A model generated the notes under the pieces. That model had not been told where the DNA came from and did not search any database. It worked only from the letters and a program-made list of their open reading frames with translations. The position numbers and the translations under genes were made by a program. Shown piece after piece: positions 1-8,425 of a stretch of DNA of 46,611 nucleotides. The stretch's first letter is position 1. Every line of letters begins with the position of its first letter. Source of the DNA: JAKVCB01 sp963578605 (lineage in GTDB: Bacteria; Planctomycetota; Planctomycetia; Pirellulales; Lacipirellulaceae); NCBI GenBank assembly GCA_963578605.1, contig CAUZEA010000042.1:1-46611 (forward strand), written 5' to 3'.

Positions 1-220
1 CCGCATTCATCATGAATGCATTCATATTCGAGATCGTGAGATTGTGTTTTTCGAGGGCGTCGCGGATCGACTGTTTGCGCTCTTCCAATAGTCCGGCTGG
101 CCATGCGTGGGGAACATCGGCGAGAAGCTCGATCCCGCGATAACCCAGTTCGGCGACGCGAGCAAGCGTATCCTCAATGGAATAATGCATGTAGGCATTC
201 GAACTGAACGCTAATTTCAT
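1..220 (-). CDS. Sugar phosphate isomerase/epimerase-like TIM-barrel protein (5' part only)
   Basis: Only the first 73 codons are inside the window; the gene runs off the left edge. Read on the minus strand from the ATG at 220, the protein begins MKLAFSSNAYMHYSIEDTLA and continues with a GYRGIELLADVPHAW segment. The pattern of a first beta strand, then a helix, then a GxxGIEL strand is typical of the xylose-isomerase-like/AP endonuclease 2 TIM-barrel family, and close planctomycete proteins with this N-terminus are annotated as sugar phosphate isomerase/epimerase. Metal-binding residues lie further in and cannot be seen. There is no clear Shine-Dalgarno sequence. The family is certain enough; the substrate is not known. 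Confidence 0.75.
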   Translation of the reverse strand, partial: MKLAFSSNAYMHYSIEDTLARVAELGYRGIELLADVPHAWPAGLLEERKQSIRDALEKHNLTISNMNAFMMNA

Positions 221-840
221 CGGACGATGGCACCTGGGTAACGGGCTTGCGGCTTCATTGAGACCCCATCTTATCCGAACCACCGGTCGTCGTGGAATCC
301 CGCAAAAAGAATACTCCGTCGACCGCCTGCGGCGAACGAACCCGCGTGGCACCGACGGCCCGGACAGCCCTGCCACATTGGTTTTCGGTCCAACGATAGT
401 ATATCTCTGATTTCAAAGCCACTCCGGCAGCCCTCCGGGACCCAATCGCGTGAAGAACATCTTGGCTGCCAGGTTAAACTTTCTCCGGGCGCGGTGACGT
501 AGTTCGGATTGTTCGAGCAAAAGGTGCGTTCGGGTAGCTGCAGTTCTTTTGCAGCCGGGTTTCCCGGTTGTGCGACGGCACTTCACTTTGGGCAAGCTCC
601 ACGAGCCAGTTAGCCGCTTCGCGACCGGTTAACCAGGCATAATCGTCAATCTGAACGTGGCTGGACTTTTCGGTATTTTGCTACAACTCAATAGTGCTGA
701 TCTTGAGCTTTGTCTCGACATGGGTGATCGGCCCAGTCGTAGCGTATGCAACGCGTTCGGCTCGAAATGCGAATCGCCAAGAGCCTGAAGACCGAAGAAG
801 ACAAAGAGTCCCCCGGTTCCCCAAACGCGAACGGAATTCA
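221..840. other. Non-coding stretch holding a gene remnant
   Basis: This 620-base stretch separates the divergently placed isomerase and the secreted protein at 841. Positions 413-662 hold a decayed methyltransferase fragment on the minus strand (listed separately). In 221-412 and 663-840 I see no credible gene, RNA or repeat. An open frame continues upstream of 841 to a GTG at 694, but its sequence does not look like protein. Confidence 0.5.
413..662 (-). pseudogene. Remnant of a class I SAM-dependent methyltransferase (THUMP-like type), N-terminal part
   Basis: On the minus strand one frame reads DDYAWLTGREAANWLVELA up to RLQK, and the next frame continues RTHLLLEQSELRHRARRKF followed by MFFTRLG, then a stop at 413. 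Together these match my memory of the N-terminus of a bacterial class I SAM-dependent methyltransferase family (xLDxYxWL ... RxHLxLEQxELRxRARxKF ... MFFTxxGLEQAT). The two parts are joined by what looks like a one-base deletion near 548-555, where CAAAAGAACTG replaces an expected CAAAAGGAACTG. No start codon precedes the first part; a TAG lies upstream in frame. The SAM-binding core that should follow MFFT is missing. So this appears to be a frameshifted, 3'-truncated relic. The match is from recognition only. Confidence 0.6.
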
Positions 841-1737
841 ATGATCCGTCGGCCTGCTATCTTAGCGACCGTACTTGGCGCCGCGATAGGCGTACCGTAC
901 GTGGTGTCGAACATGAACGCCAAGTCGTCCGGTACGGGGGGGATAAGAAACACGCTTGCCAACTTTACTGGCATTGGTGTGCCGTCGGGTGTTGGATCCT
1001 CGCCAAATCCTGGCTCCCGCAAAGGAAACGCAGAAATCTATCCGCTGGCTGACGTTTTGCGGTCGGATATCACCACCGAGTGGGTCTACTCCCATTGGAA
1101 CCGCAAGTCAGCGGGGTTGGCTGACCCCGGGATGTTTGGTATCCGTGTGCCCCTGGTCACGGGCACTTCGCTGGACGACCTTGCCGGATCGCTGAGCTAT
1201 TACTTCAACAGCCAGAGTCGACTGCAGCGGATCTCCTTGCGGGGACGGACCGGGGATCCAACACAAATTGTCAACCTGGTGGTGCAGAGATTTGGTTTTC
1301 GGCCCCAGCCACCGAAAGTTCCAGGGGAACAGCTCTACCAGGTCATCCATCACGAAAAAGTAAAAAGTGAATTGCGGATCCGGCCTGAACCGGTTCTTTT
1401 GGCAAGTTCGCCGCACAAGAGTTACTCAGTGGTACTCGAACTGGAGGACCCAGCGTCGAATCGCTACCTCGCGCAGGCCGGTTTTTCTGTGACACCACCT
1501 ACGGAAATTGCCGGCATTCCGATCGACCCCAGCCAGCTGACGCGACCCGACCCGATACCCATCGCCCCGTTCAGCTTGATTGCCAAGACCGCTACTGAAT
1601 CTCAAGAGGCGGTATCCGACTCGGGCGATCCAGCTGAGCAGAAGAAAAAAGCAGAAGCGGCAGAGGAAACGAATCCTCAGGGGGCGGACAAGTCTCCCCA
1701 GCGGGGCCTAAAACAACGATTTCGCTGGCCAAATTAA
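841..1737 (+). CDS. Secreted or membrane-anchored planctomycete protein (probably DUF6690)
   Basis: The protein has 298 residues from the ATG at 841. It starts MIRRPAILATVLGAAIGVPY, a short basic N-terminus and a hydrophobic stretch that would act as a signal peptide or anchor. A Gly/Ser-rich linker follows, then a conserved-looking block (ITTEWVYSHW, VPLVTGTSLDDLAGSLSYYF, RISLRGRTGDPTQIVNLVVQRFGF). The C-terminus is Pro-, Glu- and Lys-rich and disordered. The central block resembles a planctomycete-specific family that I believe is DUF6690; its function is unknown. The frame is open upstream to a GTG at 694, but 841 is preferred because only it places the hydrophobic segment at the N-terminus. 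A perfect hairpin follows the stop, so it is probably transcribed alone. Confidence 0.75.
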   Translation: MIRRPAILATVLGAAIGVPYVVSNMNAKSSGTGGIRNTLANFTGIGVPSGVGSSPNPGSRKGNAEIYPLADVLRSDITTEWVYSHWNRKSAGLADPGMFGIRVPLVTGTSLDDLAGSLSYYFNSQSRLQRISLRGRTGDPTQIVNLVVQRFGFRPQPPKVPGEQLYQVIHHEKVKSELRIRPEPVLLASSPHKSYSVVLELEDPASNRYLAQAGFSVTPPTEIAGIPIDPSQLTRPDPIPIAPFSLIAKTATESQEAVSDSGDPAEQKKKAEAAEETNPQGADKSPQRGLKQRFRWPN

Positions 1738-1760
1738 AGCACGTGTCGAAGTCCACCGTG

Positions 1761-1788
1761 GCATTCTTTCAACCTTCCGAAAGAATGC
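1761..1788. terminator. Stem-loop downstream of the DUF6690-like gene
   Basis: A perfect 10-bp inverted repeat, GCATTCTTTC (1761-1770) and GAAAGAATGC (1779-1788), has an 8-base loop and begins 23 bases after the stop codon at 1737. There is no run of T after the stem, so it is either a weak or Rho-assisted terminator or a 3' end stabiliser. It also separates this gene from the promoter of the next one. Confidence 0.6.
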
Positions 1789-1821
1789 CTGATTCCCCTG
1801 CAGGAAAAATCTGCCCCGTGT

Positions 1822-1827
1822 TATAAT
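1822..1827 (+). promoter_or_regulatory. Consensus -10 hexamer immediately before the GNAT gene (leaderless start)
   Basis: A perfect TATAAT ends six bases before the ATG at 1834. Transcription normally starts about 6-8 bases after the -10, which would put the first transcribed base at the A of the ATG. There is no Shine-Dalgarno sequence between them. The -35 region (about 1799-1804) is poor. This is one of five similar arrangements in the window. Confidence 0.6.
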
Positions 1828-1833
1828 CCCGAG

Positions 1834-2823
1834 ATGCAAGCTACAGCGATTGAGGTCGTTACCTGTCCAAAGCAGGCCGTGAAGGCATGTCTGAAACTAC
1901 TCATGCGCGAACTACCAGACGCGCAACGGCAGGAGCGTATCGCCGCTTACCAATCGGCAACTCCAGCTGGGCTCTTCGCGGCCATTGACGATCAAACCGT
2001 GGTGGGGGCCATCTGGGCCCAGCCGTTTGTGGGCAGGACGGCGTTTTTATGGTCGCCACAGCTCTATCAAGGTACACCCGCTAGAGTGGCAGATACCTTG
2101 ACTGCCACTGCAACGAGTTACCTTCAAGACTCGGGCTGTCAGTTCGCACAGGCATTAGTGCCCACACAGTCAGCTCCGGAAGCTCAGCTTTACCGAAGGC
2201 ATGGGTTTGTTTTCGTGGCCAACTTGCTTTATCTTGCTGCCCAAACGCAGGGCGTCAGACCGGGGATTGGAAAGCCAAAAACTCTGACATTCGAGCCGTA
2301 CCATCCCACGCAGCTTGACCGTTTGGTCGACATCATCCAGCAAACTTACCTGGGCACGCTCGATTGCCCTCGCCTCAACAGGGTGAGAGACGTCCACGAT
2401 GTGATTTCTGGTTATCGGGCGACCGGTTTCCACGATCCCAAGGTGTGGTTCTTTGTGCGAGATCGAGATTGCGATGTGGGTGTACTCTTGCTCGCAAGAC
2501 ATCCCCAATCGTGTCATTGCGAACTGATGTACATGGGCTTGATCCCGGCAGCCCGGGGCCAGGGACACGGCCGACGGATTGTCCGGCATGCCCTGGCAAC
2601 AGCCACCGAGGTGGGTGACCAGCAGCTAGTCCTGGCGGTGGATGGAGCAAATCGTCCTGCCATTGCGACCTATGATCATGCCGGATTCACCGAATGGGAC
2701 TGCCGCACAGTCCTGGCATGGTTTCCCCGCGGTGACTTCGACGAGCTGTTGAATTTCGCCGAAGATCGTAAGTCACGAATTTGTAGCAACTTCCAGTTTT
2801 CCGTGCGACAAGGCGAGCGGTGA
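1834..2823 (+). CDS. Tandem GNAT-family N-acetyltransferase
   Basis: The 329-residue protein appears to hold two GNAT folds in a row. The N-terminal half (about 5-145) ends with APEAQLYRRHGFVFVANLLY, the last strand-helix part of a GNAT domain. Its cofactor-binding motif A is weak, so it may be degenerate. The C-terminal half (about 150-310) has a good motif A, LIPAARGQGHGRRIV, followed by an ALATATE helix and a NRPAIATYDHAGF segment. Such double-GNAT proteins (the MshD layout is one example) usually use only one active acetyl-CoA site, here presumably the second. The substrate cannot be inferred. The gene stands alone, starts with an apparently leaderless ATG, and its stop lies just before the dnaA upstream region. 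Confidence 0.85.
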   Translation: MQATAIEVVTCPKQAVKACLKLLMRELPDAQRQERIAAYQSATPAGLFAAIDDQTVVGAIWAQPFVGRTAFLWSPQLYQGTPARVADTLTATATSYLQDSGCQFAQALVPTQSAPEAQLYRRHGFVFVANLLYLAAQTQGVRPGIGKPKTLTFEPYHPTQLDRLVDIIQQTYLGTLDCPRLNRVRDVHDVISGYRATGFHDPKVWFFVRDRDCDVGVLLLARHPQSCHCELMYMGLIPAARGQGHGRRIVRHALATATEVGDQQLVLAVDGANRPAIATYDHAGFTEWDCRTVLAWFPRGDFDELLNFAEDRKSRICSNFQFSVRQGER

Positions 2824-2844
2824 ACTTCACAAGTCGTTAACATC

Positions 2845-2853
2845 TTATCCACT
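2845..2853 (+). promoter_or_regulatory. DnaA-box-like site upstream of dnaA
   Basis: TTATCCACT differs at one base from the E. coli consensus DnaA box TTATNCACA. It is embedded in an AT-richer patch (2830-2882). I found only this one clear copy, so it may serve autoregulation of dnaA rather than mark an origin, or it may be chance. Confidence 0.35.
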
Positions 2854-2979
2854 CCGCCGGCCGTTAGATTAAAGTTTTTTAGTCGTCAGCAAAAAGGTAG
2901 AAGGGGACCAAAGCTCGGGATCCAGGGCAAGAGCGCTCGCTTCGACGGAAGACGGAGAAGAAGAATGCGTCGGGGGTGT

Positions 2980-3007
2980 TTGACAGCTGTGCTGGCTGGC
3001 GTAGAAT
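2980..3007 (+). promoter_or_regulatory. Sigma70-type promoter for dnaA
   Basis: A perfect -35 hexamer TTGACA (2980-2985) and the -10 hexamer TAGAAT (3002-3007, 5 of 6 matches) are separated by 16 bases. Transcription would start near 3014, leaving a leader of about 170 bases before dnaA. This is the best textbook promoter in the window. Confidence 0.65.
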
Positions 3008-3186
3008 CGGCCTCTCCGGCGTTGGACCGGCGTGATTCAATTGACTTTTTTCGGCGGGGCCCAGCTCGGCCAACTTCTCTAGTTCGCGAGGCATTCATTC
3101 CGCCACGGGACGTATGTGTTTCGCTGGTGCTATCAAGAGGGTGGCACTGCCTGAGCTAGAGGTGTGCGCTTCGGGAGATGGAATTC

Positions 3187-4629
3187 ATGGACGATGCTCA
3201 ACAAATAGCGGGTTTCCGTTCTTTGTTGGCCGAGCGAATTGGCAACCAGCGGTATGAGCTCTGGTTTGGTGGCCAAACTCGCCTGTCTTGCTCTGGCAAC
3301 GTGTTCACCATTGCCATCACGAGTGCGTTTATCCGCGATTGGATTCGACAGCACTTCATCCAGGAACTGAAATCGACCTGCACGGCCGTTTTTGGACGTC
3401 AACTCAAGGTGGCGTTTGAAGTGGATGGTTCGTTACTTCTGGATACGAACGGTACCGCCACGGCTGTCACTTCGGGCACCGAATTGGCCGTCGAGTCTCC
3501 ACAGCCAAAGCAGGCAACCGCGATTCGCAAGACCACTCGGGAGACCAGCGATCATTCACGACCTCATCGTGCCCCTGCCCGAGGAGTTCCTGCCAATGAT
3601 CAATTCTCTTTTGATTCGGTTGTGGTTGGCAACGGGAACCGTTTTGCAGTCAACTCGGCACAAATGATCTGTCAGGGTTTGCACCAGGCATCACCGGTGT
3701 TGTTTTGGGGGCCGACCGGTGTCGGGAAAACCCATCTTTTACGCGCAGTGCGAGTTTCGTACCGTCAGACCTACGCCAAAGCACGGGCTGTTTATTTGAC
3801 GGCTGAGCAATTTACGACTGGTTTCATTGAAGCACTGCGTGGCAGCGGGTTGGCGAACTTTCGGCAAAAATGCCGGGGGGCCGATTTGTTCCTGCTCGAC
3901 GACATCCATTTTCTGGCGGGCAAGCGGGCCACACTCGAAGAACTATTTCATACGATTGATTCTCTTACCATGGCAAGTCGCAAGGTTGTGCTGGCTAGCA
4001 ACCGTCCGCTCGGAGAACTCCAACCACTGGGAACGGAACTCGTTTCGCGTCTTTCGGCTGGTGCCATCTGCGAAATCGGGCCACCCGACTACGCCACGCG
4101 CCGGCAGATCCTCCGCCAACAGTGTGAAGCAATGTCTTTTCCGTTGGAGTGGGGATTGCTTGAAGCCATTGCAACTCAAGTGACGGCTGGAGCCCGCGAG
4201 TTACAAGGCGCGCTGAACCGAATTCAACTCACCAGCCAGGTTTACGAACAGGCGGTCTGTCGGGCGATGGTGGACGAGGTTCTGAATGACCTTGCTCGGC
4301 AAAACACGCGGACGGTGCGACTCAATGACATTCAAAAGGCGATTTGCGATGTGTTTGGTGTTGAAGCAGCAGGGTTGCGCTCGGAAGTCAAAGCCCGCGC
4401 GCTAACCGAACCGAGAATGTTAGCCATGTGGCTGGCACGCAAGTACACCCGGGCTCCCTGGAGTGAAATTGGCCAGTTCTTTGGCCGACGCAGTCACAGC
4501 ACGGTCATCTCGGCGGCCCGGCGTGTCGAGCGACTAATGAACGAGCAGGGAACTGTGGCGGTCTCGGACAAGATTTGCCGTGTCGAAGATGCGATCCGTC
4601 GAGTCGAGCTGGCCTTGCGGACAGCATAA
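3187..4629 (+). CDS. dnaA: Chromosomal replication initiator protein DnaA
   Basis: DnaA is the AAA+ ATPase that opens the replication origin. All four domains are visible in 480 residues: domain I (about 8-72, with RYELWFGG and FIRDWIRQHF), a variable linker (about 85-138), the AAA+ domain (about 140-350), and the DNA-binding domain (about 375-450). In the AAA+ part are Walker A GPTGVGKT (175-182), Walker B LFLLDDIHF, sensor 1 (ASNRPLGEL), box VII with its arginine (LVSRLSAGAI) and sensor 2 (GARELQGALNR). The DNA-binding signature reads GRRSHSTV where E. coli-type proteins have GGRDHTTV, which I believe is usual in this clade. The ATG at 3187 is chosen because GGGAG (3173-3177) lies nine bases before it; an in-frame ATG at 3178 abuts that GGGAG. 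dnaN and recF do not adjoin. Confidence 0.93.
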   Translation: MDDAQQIAGFRSLLAERIGNQRYELWFGGQTRLSCSGNVFTIAITSAFIRDWIRQHFIQELKSTCTAVFGRQLKVAFEVDGSLLLDTNGTATAVTSGTELAVESPQPKQATAIRKTTRETSDHSRPHRAPARGVPANDQFSFDSVVVGNGNRFAVNSAQMICQGLHQASPVLFWGPTGVGKTHLLRAVRVSYRQTYAKARAVYLTAEQFTTGFIEALRGSGLANFRQKCRGADLFLLDDIHFLAGKRATLEELFHTIDSLTMASRKVVLASNRPLGELQPLGTELVSRLSAGAICEIGPPDYATRRQILRQQCEAMSFPLEWGLLEAIATQVTAGARELQGALNRIQLTSQVYEQAVCRAMVDEVLNDLARQNTRTVRLNDIQKAICDVFGVEAAGLRSEVKARALTEPRMLAMWLARKYTRAPWSEIGQFFGRRSHSTVISAARRVERLMNEQGTVAVSDKICRVEDAIRRVELALRTA

Positions 4630-4657
4630 TTCTGCCGTCGGCCTCAGCGAGCTGATG

Positions 4658-7600
4658 CTACACCGTGACCGACTGCCCTCGGCTGTCGCCGGTCTTGGGC
4701 TGGCCCCGATCTCGTGGGGGAATACACAGGGCGATCAGGATCAGCAGGAGCTGGCTGACAGCAAACAGGAACAGCCACAGCGTCGTGCCTTCGCGGAATC
4801 CGTACGAATGGAGACCGACCCCCAGTTCGTTCACACCAAACCAGGACCAGCTCGTAACGATATTACCAGCCACCACCAAAGCGGCCAGTCCCCGCGAACC
4901 AACCAGAGCACTCCAGCGGGCGTGCAAAACCAGGGCGTTCCAGAGCACGATGATGAGCGCACCGTTCTCTTTCGGATCCCATCCCCAGAACCGGCCCCAG
5001 GAGTCGTCGGCCCACAGGCCGCCCAACACTGTCCCAATAAAGCTGAAAAAGAGGGCAAAGCAGAGCGAGCCATAAATCATCCGCGTGAGTTGCTGCCGTT
5101 TAGCCCGATCAAGCACGCCGAAAACAGACCCCATCACGATATAAAGTGCACCCAGGAATCCCGCCAGGAAGGTCGTCGAATATCCCAAGGTGATGCAGAC
5201 CACGTGCGTCGCAAGCCAGAATTGGGTGTCGAGTACGGCCTGCAAAACGATAAACGTATCACCATCCAGAGAAAGGTTGTAGGCGATAATGAGGGTGAGA
5301 AATCCCATGACCGATGCCACAATATTGCCGATTCCCCAACGGTAGAGGGATTCGAGGATGAGCCCAAAGAGTACACAAGCCCAGCCAATAAACACGGCAG
5401 ATGAATAGAGGTTCGTAACGGGTGGGCGACCCGATATGTAAATTCGCGCAAGGAGTGCAAACGTGTGCAACAGGAACGCCAGCAGCAGCACCCAGTTAGC
5501 GGCCCGGTTCAGAGGTCCCGACCAGACCAGCCACGACAGGGCGGCAAGCAGAAAGGCCAGCAGGTACAACACGGCTGCGTAGTAGAAGGGGCTGAAACGG
5601 TTGAAGAAAACCTCGAAGTCGATCTTTCCCTGGTTCAGAACCTCCGACTCGGCAAGCCCTTCAGCCCGGAGTTGCTCTGCCTGATGAACAACTTCTTTCT
5701 GATAGCTGGCCAGAATGGTGCAATACTTACCGAGTTCTTGATTGAAGGTGGGGGAGTCATTCCGCGCGTAAGCCCTCAACAGCGAACTCATCGCAACGGT
5801 AGCGGGATTCACTGCCTCGCCCAAAACACGATTGCGTAGCAGGTTGAACTCTGCGTCGAGCAAAAACGTCCATGCTTCATTTGCCGTCGAGGGGGGAACG
5901 GCAAGAATGAGTTTCCATTCACGCTGTTTGTCGTGCATCCCTTCGAACAGTTCCTGGATTTGCGATTGAACCTGCTGCATATCGGCAAGAATGTGTTCGC
6001 GGTCCGCACGTATTTCTGGTGAGCTGAAGACCTGCTTGATGAGAAAATAGCTACTTAGCTTTTGATACAGCTCTTCGACCTTCTGTTGAAACAGAGTTCG
6101 TTCGTTTGCCGGTATGCTGCGGGCAAGGCGGGCCTGCTTGTCGATCACCGACTCGCCAATCGGCTGATCTGCTTCATCTCGTTCCGGCAAGATCGATGGC
6201 AGCAACTCGGCAAACGAATAGCGGAATGAACCAGGCCGACGCTCAAGACCCAGCGCATCGAGCAGTTCCAGATTATCGATTCGAAATACGCGATGCTGGT
6301 CGCCTCCGGGGCGGCCTGAAATCACATCGAGGAACCACTCGATAGCGGGCAACTGCCGAGGCCCTGAAGACGCTTCGGACAGCCCGGTGGAGGGATCGTC
6401 GTCGGGCACGATAACCGTCCGTCTTCCCGAGAGGATTTGCAAACTATTACGGGCAACAGTATCGAAGGGTTGCATTCGCCCCTGATAGGCCACGGGAAGC
6501 TTGGCGAATTCGCCGATTTTCAGCTCAGACACGGGAACCTTCGGGACCCGTGCCTTGCTTCCCACATAGGCTCCGCACAACAGCAACACCGCCAGCGGGA
6601 ACCAGTTGCACCTCAACCAGCCTTTGGCATAGCCACCACTTGAAGGGACCGTGGCGGTAACACCGCCAGGCACTGACGAGGTGGCAACTGCGGCCCGAAC
6701 TGCTTCTTCATGCCGACGCCGCATGAAACGCTGCAGGACGAGTCCGAAATGGGCGAGCATTCCGGTACCGACGAGCATGCAGGCAACGTAGGGCATCATC
6801 CAGCCAGGATTCGAAACCACCTGGAGGACCGTCGCCTTTTCGGTTTTCTCATCGTAGCTTGCCTGGTATAAAGTTTCACCCGCGTAGCGGAGCGGGTTGT
6901 TCATCCAGATGCGAAATTCGCGGTCAATTTTCTGGACGGGGTCCTGCAGGCGGACCAATGAGGTAAAGTCTTTGGGTTTATTGGTGCCAACGTAGCGCTT
7001 ATGCTGAAAATCGAGCAGTGTGACCGAGTAGGGCTTGTAATCCCGCGTGAATCGCAACGACACGTCATACGGATGCCCTGCGACGTCAATCTTTTCGTCG
7101 GACAAGTAGACCTCGCGGGGGGATCCATCGTCGCCTACGGTCTGGAATCCGGCTGTCGAAAACAAGTAGGTCCCCAGAGGTTCGCCATTTTCTTTGGACA
7201 TCAGCCGCAAATAGACCGAGGGCATATCGACCATGTCATCGGTGGCTATACCCACAGCGGTTTTCAAGGCCTTCGCCACGATATGCTTCCCGGAACCGAC
7301 ATTGGCGGGACTGTCGTTACCTGGTTTTGTTTCGGCGAGGCGCGAATTCTTGAGAAACCGAATCACTTCGATATCAAACGGAAGTTTTGCATCGGAAATA
7401 ATTTCGTCTGGTCGCGCAGAAGCGAAGATTGCTGCCGGAATCACCGTCACGTGGTCTTCGACATTTGAAGAAGTATGGTCAACAACAGCCAGTTCGGTTG
7501 CCCGCGTATCGTAGCTGTAATTAGCCGTTTGTCCTTCGAAAATCGTCATATTCGATTCTTTGGCCGTGACTCCTGTCCAGAACTCGCTGAACATCAACAG

Positions 7601-8425
7601 TAAAATACCTCCATGCAACAGTACAATTCCGGCACGACGTCCAAACGCGATGGCGCAACCGGCAAGGAGCACACCACCAGCAAACGCCCCCTTGAGCAGC
7701 TGCCACAGAATCCGCAAGCCTGAATCGTCGAGTCGCACACTCGGGTTTAACAACAACCATACGACCATGGCCACGACAAGCAGGTTGAATAGCAGCATGA
7801 GGGTCCATTCGACCCAGCGAATCCGCCCATAGCTTTGCAGCAAACCATACGCACCAGCGATCACTAAAACAGTGACACCGACTTTTAGCGATTGCCATAG
7901 CCTGTGACAAAAGGCCGCGGAGAGCTCACTTTCGAGCGCATTGTCCATGCCGCTGCGGACAATCACATAGGTCAGTGCCAGGCCGACCGCGATGACACCG
8001 ACTCCCGCACGCAGGCGATTTCCCTTGGCAGCCACCTTGAATCGCAATTGGTGGGCAACCAGGAGATTGACCGCCATTACGACACCAATCAGGTAGCCAC
8101 CAGGAAAAGGGAAACTTCCGGTAAGGTTCCATTCCACTGGCATCAGCATTTGAACCAGGCGTTCAAACGTTTGAAATTCGATTTCCGCAATCCAAACGCG
8201 AAAATACGCGTGGTCCACCACATACCAAATCCCGTGATCCACCTGCGCCAAGGTTCCCACAAAGACGAGGAAGATCAACGAGGAAAAGAGCACCACCGTA
8301 AGCCGCAAGGACGCCAGGGCCTTAAAGCATTGGTTCGCCATGCTGGCCAGGTTGCCGGTCGATTCAGGCAACGTTGAACTGATGGTAGTGTTCTTGGTTT
8401 GTGGCAGTTCACTGGTTGCCATCAT
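4658..8425 (-). CDS. Fused cytochrome c maturation protein ResB-CcsA (system II)
   Basis: This 1255-residue membrane protein joins the two system II haem-delivery subunits. The N-terminal third is ResB (Ccs1)-like: a membrane segment ASLRLTVVLFSSLIFLVFVG, several further segments, and an extracytoplasmic domain of about 300 residues that ends in a membrane helix near GWMMPYVACMLVGTGML. The C-terminal part is CcsA: many helices, the tryptophan-rich haem-handling WWD motif WGRFWGWDPKEN (about 1143-1154), and conserved histidines in ATHVVCITLGY and LHSYGF. A soluble region of some 300 residues lies between them. ATGs at 8425 and 8422 both follow GGAG; the start overlaps the end of the upstream lipoprotein gene by about 15 bases, implying translational coupling. 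It should attach haem to periplasmic or paryphoplasmic c-type cytochromes. It converges on dnaA. Confidence 0.9.
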   Translation of the reverse strand: MMATSELPQTKNTTISSTLPESTGNLASMANQCFKALASLRLTVVLFSSLIFLVFVGTLAQVDHGIWYVVDHAYFRVWIAEIEFQTFERLVQMLMPVEWNLTGSFPFPGGYLIGVVMAVNLLVAHQLRFKVAAKGNRLRAGVGVIAVGLALTYVIVRSGMDNALESELSAAFCHRLWQSLKVGVTVLVIAGAYGLLQSYGRIRWVEWTLMLLFNLLVVAMVVWLLLNPSVRLDDSGLRILWQLLKGAFAGGVLLAGCAIAFGRRAGIVLLHGGILLLMFSEFWTGVTAKESNMTIFEGQTANYSYDTRATELAVVDHTSSNVEDHVTVIPAAIFASARPDEIISDAKLPFDIEVIRFLKNSRLAETKPGNDSPANVGSGKHIVAKALKTAVGIATDDMVDMPSVYLRLMSKENGEPLGTYLFSTAGFQTVGDDGSPREVYLSDEKIDVAGHPYDVSLRFTRDYKPYSVTLLDFQHKRYVGTNKPKDFTSLVRLQDPVQKIDREFRIWMNNPLRYAGETLYQASYDEKTEKATVLQVVSNPGWMMPYVACMLVGTGMLAHFGLVLQRFMRRRHEEAVRAAVATSSVPGGVTATVPSSGGYAKGWLRCNWFPLAVLLLCGAYVGSKARVPKVPVSELKIGEFAKLPVAYQGRMQPFDTVARNSLQILSGRRTVIVPDDDPSTGLSEASSGPRQLPAIEWFLDVISGRPGGDQHRVFRIDNLELLDALGLERRPGSFRYSFAELLPSILPERDEADQPIGESVIDKQARLARSIPANERTLFQQKVEELYQKLSSYFLIKQVFSSPEIRADREHILADMQQVQSQIQELFEGMHDKQREWKLILAVPPSTANEAWTFLLDAEFNLLRNRVLGEAVNPATVAMSSLLRAYARNDSPTFNQELGKYCTILASYQKEVVHQAEQLRAEGLAESEVLNQGKIDFEVFFNRFSPFYYAAVLYLLAFLLAALSWLVWSGPLNRAANWVLLLAFLLHTFALLARIYISGRPPVTNLYSSAVFIGWACVLFGLILESLYRWGIGNIVASVMGFLTLIIAYNLSLDGDTFIVLQAVLDTQFWLATHVVCITLGYSTTFLAGFLGALYIVMGSVFGVLDRAKRQQLTRMIYGSLCFALFFSFIGTVLGGLWADDSWGRFWGWDPKENGALIIVLWNALVLHARWSALVGSRGLAALVVAGNIVTSWSWFGVNELGVGLHSYGFREGTTLWLFLFAVSQLLLILIALCIPPRDRGQPKTGDSRGQSVTV

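Noticed and set aside
4580..5404. 274-residue open frame on the plus strand
   Set aside because: It lies antisense to the CcsA end of the ResB-CcsA gene, has a composition rich in Arg, Gln and Pro, and no family features. It is a shadow of the real gene.
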